Of a stretch of 64,000 nucleotides of DNA, positions 8,427 to 16,680 are shown piece after piece. Position 1 is the first letter of the stretch; each line of letters begins with the position of its first letter. The stretch comes from Flavonifractor sp. AGMB03687 (GTDB lineage Bacteria; Bacillota; Clostridia; Oscillospirales; Oscillospiraceae), in the NCBI RefSeq assembly GCF_017811815.1, contig NZ_JADKZI010000003.1:186001-250000 (forward strand), written 5' to 3'. Both the position numbers and the translations under genes were made by a program. The notes beneath the pieces were generated by a model. That model worked only from the letters and a program-made list of their open reading frames with translations, was not told where the DNA came from and did not search any database.

Positions 8427-9736
8427 ACCGACAGCAGGAATATTGGGATCTGATGGGGCAGCTGGCCCAGCCTCCCACCGCTCTGGACGGCACCGCCCTG
8501 CGAGCCAGGGACCGTGCCCGACGCCATCGCCGCGGAAAACGCTGGGGAATCTCCCTGGGAAGCGCGGCCGGCGTGTGCGCCGCCTTTGTGGTGGCCGTCA
8601 ATGCCCTCCCCACTTTTGCGCTGGCCTGTGCCAAAATCCCCGTGCTGCGGGAGCTGGCCGCAGCGGTCGCCTTTTCCCCCAGCCTGTCCGCCGCAGTGGA
8701 GCACGACTATGTGCAGTATGTAGGCCAGAGCCAGACCTTTGACGGCACCACCCTCACCCTGGACTATGTCATCGCCGACCAGCAGCAGATGGTGGTCTTT
8801 TACCGCACCGACGGCGATTTCCCCTCTTACAGTGCCTCCTGCGACCTGAAGGATGCAAGCGGTGCTCCCCTGTTCGGATATTCGGTGAGCAGTACCACCA
8901 GTTCGGAGGAGCTGAAACAGTTTGAGATCCACTTCAAGGAGCTGGAGGAGATCCCCCAGGCCCTCACCCTGGACGTGACGCTGTGGGGGGGCGATGTGAA
9001 GGGGCAGGAGCAGAGGCTGGACCATACCTTCACCTTCCAAATCACTCTAGACCCGTCCAAAACCGCCCCGGCGGTGGAGATTCCTGTGGAGCGGTGGGTG
9101 GAGGTGGACGGCCAGCGGCTGCTGGTGGATCACCTGGAACTCACCCCCACCAAAACCACCCTCTGCCTGGAGGAGGACCCGGCCAACACCGCCTGGCTCC
9201 AGCGCCTGGAGTTCCATTTCACCGGTCCCGAAGGCCGGCGCTATGAGACCATCGACAGTTCCCTCTCCGCCAGCGGGTCAGCAGACCACCCCGGCTTTTA
9301 CACCTACTATTTTCAGAGCCTGTACTTCGTGGACAATGTCTCCCGCCTCACCCTCCACCTGGACGGAGCCGTGTGGCTGGACAAGGAATCCCAACCGGTG
9401 ACCGTGGACCTCACCAACAATACCTGGACCGGCAGCCTGCCGGAGGGGGTGACCGGCCTTCAGGCGGAGCCCCTCAGCAGCCAGGGCACGGATGAGGGGT
9501 GGACTCTGACGGTAAGCTGCATCACCGACCGGGCCCCCTTTGAACTGGACTACCGGGACCCGGAGGGCGGTACCTACCATACAGGGGGCTACAGCCGCCG
9601 GGGCGACCAGGAGCATCCCGGCAACTATGTGTATGTGTATCCTTTGGAACACTACCCCTGGAACCAGGCAACGTTTACCCTTACCTATACCAGTACCTCC
9701 TCCCTGTCGGAGTCTGTACCACTTTTCCCGGAATAA
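8423..9736 (+). CDS. DUF4179-type membrane protein, probable anti-sigma partner
   Basis: A 437-residue protein. The first ~40 residues are cytoplasmic and basic; a single membrane segment covers about 43-65; the rest is a long extracellular beta-rich region with DUF4179-like sequence (VQYVGQSQTFDGTTLTLDYVIADQQQMVVFYRT). The ATGA overlap with the ECF sigma gene and this topology suggest a sensor/anti-sigma factor (inference). No zinc-binding HxxxCxxC anti-sigma motif is seen in the short cytoplasmic part. Confidence 0.75.
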   Translation: MNRQQEYWDLMGQLAQPPTALDGTALRARDRARRHRRGKRWGISLGSAAGVCAAFVVAVNALPTFALACAKIPVLRELAAAVAFSPSLSAAVEHDYVQYVGQSQTFDGTTLTLDYVIADQQQMVVFYRTDGDFPSYSASCDLKDASGAPLFGYSVSSTTSSEELKQFEIHFKELEEIPQALTLDVTLWGGDVKGQEQRLDHTFTFQITLDPSKTAPAVEIPVERWVEVDGQRLLVDHLELTPTKTTLCLEEDPANTAWLQRLEFHFTGPEGRRYETIDSSLSASGSADHPGFYTYYFQSLYFVDNVSRLTLHLDGAVWLDKESQPVTVDLTNNTWTGSLPEGVTGLQAEPLSSQGTDEGWTLTVSCITDRAPFELDYRDPEGGTYHTGGYSRRGDQEHPGNYVYVYPLEHYPWNQATFTLTYTSTSSLSESVPLFPE

Positions 9737-9755
9737 ATCATCTCAGAAATTCCTA

Positions 9756-9784
9756 TTGATTTTGTGGGATTTATGTGGTATGCT
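9756..9784 (+). promoter_or_regulatory. Promoter for cysK
   Basis: TTGATT (9756-9761) and TATGCT (9779-9784) with 17-bp spacing, about 40 bp ahead of the cysK start. Confidence 0.75.
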
Positions 9785-9823
9785 GGTACCAACCTAGGAA
9801 AGAACAACAGGAGGTCCCATCCT

Positions 9824-10738
9824 ATGAAAATCGCCCACTCCATTCCCGAACTGATCGGCAGCACTCCCCTGCTCTGTCTGGAGCGTTTTGCCCCCGGCGG
9901 CGGCATTCTGGGCAAGCTGGAGAGCTTCAATCCCCTCTCCTCTGCCAAGGACCGGGCCGGCCTGTATATGATCCGGGCCGCTGAGGAAGCCGGTCTGCTG
10001 AAGCCCGGCGCCACCATTGTGGAACCCACCAGCGGCAATACCGGCGTGGCTCTGGCCTACATCGGCCGCCAGCGGGGCTATAAGGTGGTGCTCACCATGC
10101 CCGAGACCATGAGCCAGGAGCGCCGCTCTCTGCTGTCCGCCCTGGGGGCCGAGCTGGTGCTCACCGAAGGTGCCAAGGGTATGAGCGGCGCCATCGCCAA
10201 GGCCAAGGAACTGCTGGAGTCCGACCCCGCCGCCTGGATGCCCGACCAGTTCAACAACCCCGCCAACGCCCAGGCCCACTATGAGACCACCGGCCCGGAG
10301 ATCTGGCGGGATACTGACGGCGCGGTGGATGTGCTGGTGGCCGGCGTTGGTTCCGGCGGCACCATCACCGGCGCAGGCCGCTATCTGAAGGAGCAGAACC
10401 CCAACATCAAGGTGGTGGCGGTGGAGCCCGCCGAATCCCCCGTCCTGTCCGGCGGCAAGCCCGGCCCCCACAAGATCCAGGGCATCGGCGCCGGCTTTGT
10501 CCCCGGCACCCTGGATATGAGCGTGGTGGACCAGGTGCTGACTGTCCCCGGTGAGGCCGCCATGGCCTCCGCCAAGGAGCTGGCCCGTGCGGAAGGCATC
10601 CTGGTGGGCATCTCCTCCGGCGCTGCCGCCTGGGCCGCCCGGGAGCTGTCCAAGCACCCCGACTTTCAGGGCAAGACCATCGTGGCCGTACTGCCCGATA
10701 CCGGCGAGCGCTATCTCTCCACCGGCATCTACGCATAA
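9824..10738 (+). CDS. cysK: Cysteine synthase (O-acetylserine sulfhydrylase)
   Basis: A 304-residue PLP enzyme that makes cysteine from O-acetylserine and sulfide. The PLP lysine is K42 in [11 protein letters not shown]. The substrate loop TSGNTGVAL and the phosphate-binding [10 protein letters not shown] are intact. ATG 9824 follows ACAGGAGG. It has its own promoter and a terminator directly after the stop. The ~300-residue length fits CysK better than cystathionine beta-synthase. Confidence 0.94.
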   Translation: MKIAHSIPELIGSTPLLCLERFAPGGGILGKLESFNPLSSAKDRAGLYMIRAAEEAGLLKPGATIVEPTSGNTGVALAYIGRQRGYKVVLTMPETMSQERRSLLSALGAELVLTEGAKGMSGAIAKAKELLESDPAAWMPDQFNNPANAQAHYETTGPEIWRDTDGAVDVLVAGVGSGGTITGAGRYLKEQNPNIKVVAVEPAESPVLSGGKPGPHKIQGIGAGFVPGTLDMSVVDQVLTVPGEAAMASAKELARAEGILVGISSGAAAWAARELSKHPDFQGKTIVAVLPDTGERYLSTGIYA

Positions 10739-10743
10739 AAAAG

Positions 10744-10774
10744 AAAGGACGCTGCTCACGCAGCGTCCTTTTTT
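10744..10774 (+). terminator. Terminator after cysK
   Basis: AAAGGACGCTGC and GCAGCGTCCTTT pair around a TCAC loop with a T run; the flanking A run makes it bidirectional for the convergent disrupted gene. Confidence 0.9.
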
Positions 10775-10777
10775 CTC

Positions 10778-11374
10778 TCAGCGTTTCGGAAATCGGAACA
10801 GCCACAGGGCCACACCCAAAACGGTATAGACCTGAGGATATAATACATTGAGCATCAGCAGACGACTCGCCAGCCATGCAAACACCAGGTTCTGAGGTAC
10901 TTCCGCCAAGTCCTCATAGGGCACACCCAGACCATCCTGGATCACCTGGACCAGTCCCACCACCAGCACAGGAAGAAAGAGCACCCCATTTACCACCAGG
11001 AAGAGCAGCACACCCCGCCGGGTCCAGGTGGTCCACACCCGCTCTTCCAGAGGGCGCGCCACCCGAAGCAGGCCCAGCCCCTGAAGCGCACACCAGCCCG
11101 ATAGCAGCCATAAGGCAGGCTTCATCAGGCAGGTAAGGGCCATAACCAGGTCCGCCCCCACATAGCGCCGCTGAATGATCTTATTCATCAGCGGCGCAGG
11201 AATGGTCATCAACAGAAAGATGGCTACCAGGATCAGGCAGCCCACAATCAGCCGCCTGACCTCTCTCTTCCGGTCCTGCTCCGGAGGCAGCCCGTACAGC
11301 ACCTGATTCACGTCAGTCTCCAGCACCTGGGCGATCCGGACCAGCATATCAATGTCCGGCCGGCTTTTCCCGGA
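10778..11374 (-). pseudogene. C-terminal part of an XRE-type membrane regulator split by the mobile element
   Basis: Read on the minus strand this frame begins SGKSRPDIDMLVRIAQVLE, the end of a Cro/CI HTH domain, then continues with about four hydrophobic segments to the stop at 10778. There is no start codon or ribosome binding site ahead of the HTH half. The missing first 37 codons are at 17087-17197. Joining the two at the shared Glu codon (CTC at 11375-11377 and 17087-17089) restores an in-frame protein of 235 residues: HTH followed by membrane segments. An internal ATG at 11347 could start a fragment, but a functional product is doubtful. Confidence 0.88.
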
Positions 11375-11436
11375 CTCCCATAGTTAAGGTTATTGCTTCC
11401 CCTGCGTACCGCATCCCGACACGCAGGGAGTTTCAT

Positions 11437-13059
11437 TTAATCAATCTTTCCGATAAAGCGGTAGTAGATGTCTACCTTTTGTTTTCGGCAGCCATCCGGG
11501 CTTTTTACAGCTTCATGCACCACGATTTTTTCAATCAGGGAGTTTAAAAGCTCAGTGGTCAGTTCCGTGGGATTTGAGTACTGCTTAATCAGTTCCACCC
11601 ACTTCTCTGCATCACTTTCCGTCTGCTCCATGGAGCTTAAGGCTTCCTGTAATTCCCGGATTTTGGTTTCCAGTTCCTGTTGCTCCGTCTGAAACCGTTC
11701 CGAAAGCATGGTAAAGTTGTATTCGGTTATCTTTCCCCAAGACCAGTCCTCGTACAGCTTTGTAAACAGCCCGTCTACCTCGGATTTTCTCTTTATGGCT
11801 TTTTTCAGTTCCACGGCTCTTTGTCTCTTTGCGGCACTGCGTTCCTTATTCCCGGCACTTAATAACTGCTGTAACAGCTTCTCATCGTCCCGGTGCACCT
11901 GCTCCGACCAGTATTGCAGTCTGGAAAGCACATATCCGTAAAGTACATCATAGCGGATGTAGTGCATGGAGCATTGTCCAAGACCCTGTCCATTTTTCCC
12001 GCAGTGGTAGTAGCCGTAAGGTGTTTTGTTCTGCCGGTTTTCCGCATAAGAAAGGGTCCATCCGCAGTCGGCACACTTGATAAGTCCGGCAAATATCTGG
12101 GTCTGACCGTTTTTGCATACCCTCCGGCGACCGGCTATCTGCTCCTGTACCTGTAAAAACATTTCCTTTGTGATGATGGCTTCATGGGTATTCTCTACCC
12201 GGAACCATTCCGACTCTGGCTTCCGTACCACCTTCTTGCTTTTAAAGGAGACGGTGGACTGGCGGTTGTGCACGCTGTTCCCGATGTAGTTTTCATCATT
12301 TAGAATGCTTTTTACCTGTGAAATCGTCCACTGATACCGTTTGGATTCGTCTGCTCCCTCAAATACATGGGCGAAGGTGCCGTTTCTCCGGAAATTTATC
12401 CACGCCGGTGTGGAAACCTTTTCCTCCATCAGTATCCGTGTGATTTTCGCCGCTCCTGCACCGTGCAGGGCAAGTTCAAATATCCTTTCGATAATCCACT
12501 TGGTATCCGGGTCAATCAGAAGGTGTCCCGTCTGTTCCGGGTCCTTTCGATACCCTAGGGGTGCATAGGCTCCGTAGTGGGCTCCGTTTGCAAACCGGGT
12601 ACGGAAGGCTGCCTTGACCTTCTTGCTGGTCTGTCTGGCGTGCATCTCATTCAAGATGTTTAAAAACGGTGCAAGCTCGTTGTCACCGTTTAAGGTGTCC
12701 ACGTTGTCATTGATGGCGATGTAGCGTACTCCCTTGCTTGGGAAATAGAGCTCTGTGTACTGCCCGGTCAGAATGTAGTTTCTGCCAAGGCGTGACAGGT
12801 CCTTTGTCACAACACAGTTGATTCTGCCATCCTCAATGTCATCAATCATCCGTTGGAACTCCGGGCGGTCAAAGTTGGTGCCGGACCATCCGTCATCAAT
12901 GTATTCTCCCACCACGTTCAAACCATGCTCATGGGCGTATTCCCGGAGCATCATCCGTTGGGTGCGGATACTTCCGCTTTCTCCCTGAAGCTCGTCGTCC
13001 CGGCTCAGACGAAGGTAAAGTGCCGTGTTATAAATGGTTGTATTGTTTGGTTGTTTCAT
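11437..13059 (-). CDS. Large serine recombinase (TnpX-like)
   Basis: A 540-residue protein. The resolvase domain is at ~10-160 with catalytic Ser19 in YLRLSRDD. The recombinase domain follows (YAPLGYRKDP, WTISQVKSILNDENYIG), then a zinc ribbon (CADCGWTLSY and YYHCGKNG), then a coiled-coil-rich C-terminus at ~400-500. The start codon follows AAGGAGG. It lies 59 bp inside the left end, as usual for Tn4451/TnpX-type elements, and should excise and insert the element through a circular form at a two-base core. It appears intact. Confidence 0.95.
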   Translation of the reverse strand: MKQPNNTTIYNTALYLRLSRDDELQGESGSIRTQRMMLREYAHEHGLNVVGEYIDDGWSGTNFDRPEFQRMIDDIEDGRINCVVTKDLSRLGRNYILTGQYTELYFPSKGVRYIAINDNVDTLNGDNELAPFLNILNEMHARQTSKKVKAAFRTRFANGAHYGAYAPLGYRKDPEQTGHLLIDPDTKWIIERIFELALHGAGAAKITRILMEEKVSTPAWINFRRNGTFAHVFEGADESKRYQWTISQVKSILNDENYIGNSVHNRQSTVSFKSKKVVRKPESEWFRVENTHEAIITKEMFLQVQEQIAGRRRVCKNGQTQIFAGLIKCADCGWTLSYAENRQNKTPYGYYHCGKNGQGLGQCSMHYIRYDVLYGYVLSRLQYWSEQVHRDDEKLLQQLLSAGNKERSAAKRQRAVELKKAIKRKSEVDGLFTKLYEDWSWGKITEYNFTMLSERFQTEQQELETKIRELQEALSSMEQTESDAEKWVELIKQYSNPTELTTELLNSLIEKIVVHEAVKSPDGCRKQKVDIYYRFIGKID

Positions 13060-13079
13060 TAAAATCCTCCTTTTTGAAA

Positions 13080-13131
13080 CAACCCACGCTTACAATACTG
13101 CCTGTAAAAATATTATATCGTAAGCATGGGT
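13080..13131. repeat. Inverted repeat upstream of the recombinase gene
   Basis: CCCACGCTTAC (13083-13093) and GTAAGCATGGG (13121-13131) are an inverted pair with one mismatch over 11 bp, flanking the promoter region of the recombinase. A third copy is near the right end of the element at 17038-17053. Confidence 0.6.
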
Positions 13132-13145
13132 GATAATCAATGTAT

Positions 13146-13337
13146 TTAAGCAGAAATCTTACCTTCCGCAGTGTATAGCATTACATCCGTCAGCAGGTCA
13201 TCCAGTTTCTTACCGTTTGTGGCAAAGTGTTCGGATATCTCGATGTGGTTTTTCCCACACACGAAATACCATTTTCCGTCCTCTGCCATAAGGACCTTTC
13301 CTGCCGGTAATTCCGTACCTCTTCGGTTCTTCCCCAT
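13146..13337 (-). CDS. Small hypothetical protein of the element
   Basis: A 63-residue protein, start ATG 13337 with AAGGAGG 6 nt upstream. The sequence contains LPAGKVLMAEDGKWYFVCGKNHIEISEHF and a short acidic helix near the end. I do not recognise the family. It lies between the relaxase and recombinase genes on the same strand, so an accessory role in mobilization or excision (for example a directionality factor) is possible but only a guess. Confidence 0.6.
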   Translation of the reverse strand: MGKNRRGTELPAGKVLMAEDGKWYFVCGKNHIEISEHFATNGKKLDDLLTDVMLYTAEGKISA

Positions 13338-13380
13338 AGGCATCCTCCTTTCTTCGTTTCCAGACATCCGCAGATGCCGG

Positions 13381-14325
13381 CTATCGGTTTTTGTCTTCCT
13401 TTTTTACTTCCTGTCTAAGCTCTGCTAAAAGCTCCGGTGGTATCCGTTCCATAAGCCGGTGCAGCTCTCTTAATTCGCTTTCCTGCTTCGCCCGTTCCAT
13501 CGCATTCTTTATCTTTCCGTTTTCCCCGGCTTTTGCCCGGGCTTCCAGTTCTTGGTTTTGGGAAATCAAATCGTCGATGGTAACCTGATACTTCTTTAGC
13601 TGTCCGAGGAAATTCTCCATCTGAGGAAACCACTTCCGTAAAAGCTGTAATGCTTCCTCCTTCTGTTTTCCGGCGTTAAACACGGTGATACTATCCAATG
13701 TCTGCACGATTTTCTTCCCCTGTTTGGTAAGGCTGACCGCCTGCTTAAAGAGCCTTGTGGGGATATGCTTTCTTCCCGTAGTTCTGGCACTTTCCCCACG
13801 TTCCAAGTCAGGGTACTTCTCTGCCATGTAAGCATGGAAATCATCCTGCCATTTGGTAAGGCTTGCCCGGTTCCCGATAACCTCCTTGGCACAGAGACGG
13901 TTATCCTTCGTAAGCGGAACAAAGGTCAGGTGCAGATGAGGCGTTTTCTCGTCCATGTGTACCACCGCAGAAATGATGTTTTCCCTGCCGACCCGGTCCG
14001 CAAGAAACTCCGTAGCCCATTTAAAGTAGGCTGCCGTTTCCTGTGTGGATTTCCCTTTGAAAAACTCCGGGCTTGCGGTAACTAACGTATCCACAAACCT
14101 TGTGCTGTCCTTTCTTGTACGACAGCCGGATTCTTCAATTCGATGCTTGATAAAGCGTGAATACCGCTCCTTCGGCTTGATGGTGTGGAAGTTGTATTTA
14201 CTGCGTTCCGTATCAATGTCGGGATTACTGGCATACCGTTCCTTTTTCCGTTCGTGGTGGGCTTCCAAAGCCCCGGACGGACAGCCCTTGTGCTTCGCAA
14301 ATCGTAAAATAGCGTATTGTGGCAT
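13381..14325 (-). CDS. MobV-family relaxase (Mob_Pre)
   Basis: A 314-residue relaxase that should nick the element at its oriT and lead the strand into a recipient. The metal-binding HMDEKTPHLH motif is at about residues 123-132, and an N-terminal MPQYAILRFAKHK and a FHTIKP region also fit MobV. The C-terminal third is coiled coil. ATG 14325 follows AAAGGAG. It is divergent from the xre-cas1-cas2 set. A matching pMV158-type oriT is at 16811-16856. Confidence 0.92.
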   Translation of the reverse strand: MPQYAILRFAKHKGCPSGALEAHHERKKERYASNPDIDTERSKYNFHTIKPKERYSRFIKHRIEESGCRTRKDSTRFVDTLVTASPEFFKGKSTQETAAYFKWATEFLADRVGRENIISAVVHMDEKTPHLHLTFVPLTKDNRLCAKEVIGNRASLTKWQDDFHAYMAEKYPDLERGESARTTGRKHIPTRLFKQAVSLTKQGKKIVQTLDSITVFNAGKQKEEALQLLRKWFPQMENFLGQLKKYQVTIDDLISQNQELEARAKAGENGKIKNAMERAKQESELRELHRLMERIPPELLAELRQEVKKEDKNR

Positions 14326-14468
14326 ATAACTCCTTTCCGTCCACAAAAGAGTGGATATTTCTTTATTTTCGAGGTACGGCTCATCGATGAACGTAAGGAA
14401 AGTCTACACTTTTTCTGAGGGCTGTGCCGTATATCCGAAAGGTAGGATTTTTAGGTTTTAGAACGGGG

Positions 14469-14498
14469 ATTTCCGTTTTCTCGGAAATGTGATAGAAT
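14469..14498 (+). promoter_or_regulatory. Promoter and candidate operator of xre-cas1-cas2
   Basis: TAGAAT at 14493-14498 is a likely -10, and just upstream ATTTCCG (14469-14475) and CGGAAAT (14482-14488) form a palindrome around TTTTCT. The site is where the XRE protein encoded directly downstream could bind. No good -35 is seen, which fits a regulated promoter. Confidence 0.5.
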
Positions 14499-14526
14499 GA
14501 AGAAAAAAGATATAGGAGAAAACGCC

Positions 14527-15330
14527 ATGGCATTAACCATACAGGAACGCTTAAAAGATCTACGGGTAGAATGGGGACTGACCTTGGAACAGCTTGCGAA
14601 CGAAACCGGGCTGTCAAAATCTGCCCTCGGAAGCTATGAATCGGAGGATTACAAGGATATCAGCCATCATGCTATCAACCGGCTGGCTGACTTTTACGGT
14701 GTGACTGCCGATTATCTGCTTGCCCGGACAGAAACAAAAAGCCACCCGAATGCAGAGCTTTCTGACCTGCATCTGAGTGACGAAATGATAGAGCTATTAA
14801 AGAGTAAACGGGTGGATACGGCACTGTTTTGTGAACTGGCAACCCACCCGGATTTCACAAAGCTTCTTGCTGACATACAGATATATGTGGAAGGGATTGC
14901 ATCCATGCAAATACAGAACCTAAACGCATGGGTGGATGTGGCAAGGGCTGAAATCATGGAAAAGTACCAGCCGACGGAACAGGACAAAACCATGTATCTG
15001 TTGCAGTCGGCTCATGTGGAGGAAGGTGACTATTTCCGTAGCCGGGTACATAAGGATATGGGCAGCATCCTGGAAGATATCAGAAAAGCCCACATCGGAA
15101 GGAGTGACGGAGCACCGAAGACCTCTGTGGCAGAAGAACTGCGGCAGGACTTGGAGGAAGTGGCTGCCTTTGCAGGAAGTCGGGCAGAACAACTTCTGAT
15201 GGTGTTCTGTAAGCAGACCAAACTCCGTTACAATAAGCTGACGGAGGATGAAAAACAGGCACTGATACGGATAATGCAAAAGTCGGAGTTGATGAAAAGT
15301 CCTGTTTCTCAGAGGGGGAGAAAGAAATAA
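14527..15330 (+). CDS. XRE-family transcriptional regulator of the element
   Basis: A 267-residue protein with a Cro/CI-type HTH at ~5-67 (GLTLEQLANETGLSKSALGSYE, DFYGVTADYLL). A longer helical region of unknown function follows. ATG 14527 is preceded by AGGAG; an in-frame ATG at 14497 lies before that site. It is divergent from the relaxase gene and 38 bp ahead of cas1 on the same strand, so it is well placed to control both mobilization and the cas genes. Such regulators are common in clostridial mobile elements. Confidence 0.85.
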   Translation: MALTIQERLKDLRVEWGLTLEQLANETGLSKSALGSYESEDYKDISHHAINRLADFYGVTADYLLARTETKSHPNAELSDLHLSDEMIELLKSKRVDTALFCELATHPDFTKLLADIQIYVEGIASMQIQNLNAWVDVARAEIMEKYQPTEQDKTMYLLQSAHVEEGDYFRSRVHKDMGSILEDIRKAHIGRSDGAPKTSVAEELRQDLEEVAAFAGSRAEQLLMVFCKQTKLRYNKLTEDEKQALIRIMQKSELMKSPVSQRGRKK

Positions 15331-15368
15331 AATGTGTATACTTAAAGATGCTTTGAGAGGTAACATTT

Positions 15369-16274
15369 ATGGGATTTCGTACACTTGAAATTAGTCATGC
15401 AGCAGAAATACACATAAAAGAAGGGCAATTGGAAATCGCAACAGACGATGGAATTGCAGTTGTGCCGATAGAGGACTTGAATCAGATTATGGTACATGGT
15501 GCTAATATACGACTTTCTACAATGGATTTATCTATCTTAAGTCAAAATAAGGTGGCACTGATGACGCTGGATGACAGATATTTACCGACAGCCATTGTGT
15601 TGCCCTTTGAAGGTCATGCAAGGCAGTCTAAATTAATGCATGCACAGGTAAATACTACACATGAAAAATATATGGAGTTATGGATTGATATTATAAAACA
15701 AAAGATAAGTAATCAATCCAGAGCTTTGTCTATTATGGGTTTGGATGGTGCGGAAAGAATTGCAGAGTATGTGGCAACTGTAGATGAGGAAAATGTGGAT
15801 TACTGCGAATCATTAGCTGCTAAAGAATATTTTTCATATTATCATGAGGGATTTAACAGAAGAAGTGAGGACCCTATAAATAGCAGACTGAATTACGGCT
15901 ATGCTGTTGTAAGAAGTGCAATTGCAAGAAAACTGGTGGCAACGGGTTTTCATCCAACTTTTGGAATACATCATGACAATCAATTGAATGCATTTAATCT
16001 GGCCGATGATTTGATAGAACCGTATCGTGCAATAGTTGATTTAGTAGTACATAACAATATAGCGTCAAATATTCAGTTGACAAAATCAGAAAGAAGAGAA
16101 TTAGCATATGTATTACATAATGCCTGTATCGTCGATGGAGTCAAGGTTAATATAATGTCGGCGATTGATATTATGGTAGAAAGTTTAAAGAGGATTATTT
16201 TAGATGCTTCGACAGAAAAACTGAAGTTACCAATGATTCTGCCGATTGAAAGTATGGAGGGAATTACGGAATGA
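15369..16274 (+). CDS. cas1: CRISPR-associated integrase Cas1 (type II-like)
   Basis: A 301-residue Cas1, normal length for type II. The metal-binding triad can be read: E147 in CESLAAKEYF, H202 in FGIHHDNQ and E217 in ADDLIEPYR, matching the spacing of type II Cas1 proteins. The region FNRRSEDPINSRLNYGYAVVR is strongly family-typical. GAGAGG precedes ATG 15369. The gene is much more AT-rich than the host and uses AGA and ATA codons freely, so it came from elsewhere. It overlaps cas2 as ATGA. No cas9, csn2, cas4 or array is nearby. It should integrate spacers with Cas2, but into which array is unknown. Confidence 0.93.
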   Translation: MGFRTLEISHAAEIHIKEGQLEIATDDGIAVVPIEDLNQIMVHGANIRLSTMDLSILSQNKVALMTLDDRYLPTAIVLPFEGHARQSKLMHAQVNTTHEKYMELWIDIIKQKISNQSRALSIMGLDGAERIAEYVATVDEENVDYCESLAAKEYFSYYHEGFNRRSEDPINSRLNYGYAVVRSAIARKLVATGFHPTFGIHHDNQLNAFNLADDLIEPYRAIVDLVVHNNIASNIQLTKSERRELAYVLHNACIVDGVKVNIMSAIDIMVESLKRIILDASTEKLKLPMILPIESMEGITE

Positions 16275-16576
16275 GATTACTTGTTATTCTTAGTCCAACA
16301 GATAGATGGGGAACTAAAACAGAGTATACGAGGCTTCGAAAGTTTTTACATAAAGATGGCTATTTGCGAATAGCACCGGAAGTGTATATGCGGATAGTGC
16401 AAAATAGGAAAGCGTCCGAAAAACATTACAGACGAATTGAAGAGTACGCACCTAAAACCGGAATAGTGAGACTTTTACGTTTGACAGAGAAGCAATATAA
16501 TAATATTTATATGGTAGCAGGTGAACCAGATTATCAAGAAAAAGTAGTTGGCACAAACAGTCATATTATGTTATAA
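16271..16576 (+). CDS. cas2: CRISPR-associated protein Cas2 (type II-like)
   Basis: A 101-residue Cas2 starting MRLLVILSPTDRWG and continuing with the type II pattern YTRLRKFLHKDGY and KTGIVRLLRLTEKQYNNIYMVAGE. It overlaps cas1 by four bases and should form the Cas1-Cas2 acquisition complex. The usual Asp at the end of the first strand (as in VFFDLP) is replaced by Ser in VILSPTD, although an Asp follows two residues later. Cas2 works as a scaffold in spacer capture in studied systems, so this need not stop function. Same low-GC codon use as cas1. Confidence 0.9.
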   Translation: MRLLVILSPTDRWGTKTEYTRLRKFLHKDGYLRIAPEVYMRIVQNRKASEKHYRRIEEYAPKTGIVRLLRLTEKQYNNIYMVAGEPDYQEKVVGTNSHIML

Positions 16577-16600
16577 TGAGACTTGTAACAGACTAATTAT

Positions 16601-16680
16601 CTATATTTGGGGAGTTAATAAAACTTTTTACTAAATATAGTGGTTGAATGACCCGCCAAAAATGGTGCATCGTTCAACCA
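16601..16680 (+). other. Two adjacent 40-nt inverted-repeat units after cas2
   Basis: Unit A (16601-16640) opens CTATATTT and closes AAATATAG, with GGGGAGTT able to pair with AACTTTTT as RNA. Unit B (16641-16680) opens TGGTTGAATGA and closes TCGTTCAACCA, 11 bp with one G-T pair. They abut exactly, 24 nt past the cas2 stop, where a type II array often starts. Their sequences differ from each other, so they are not two CRISPR repeats. They could be a structured RNA, protein-binding sites or a relic leader. Confidence 0.5.

Noticed and set aside
10778-11347. Intact membrane protein of 189 residues
   Set aside because: It starts in the middle of an HTH domain without a ribosome binding site and is explained as the rear half of the split regulator.
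15331-15368. Strong separate promoter for cas1
   Set aside because: TATACT at 15337-15342 could be a -10, but no -35 is found at a suitable distance; co-transcription with xre is simpler.
16601-16680. CRISPR array of two repeats after cas2
   Set aside because: The two 40-nt units are both palindromic but differ in sequence, and there are no spacers between repeated copies. No other direct repeat of 25-40 bp is visible from 15331 to 17086.
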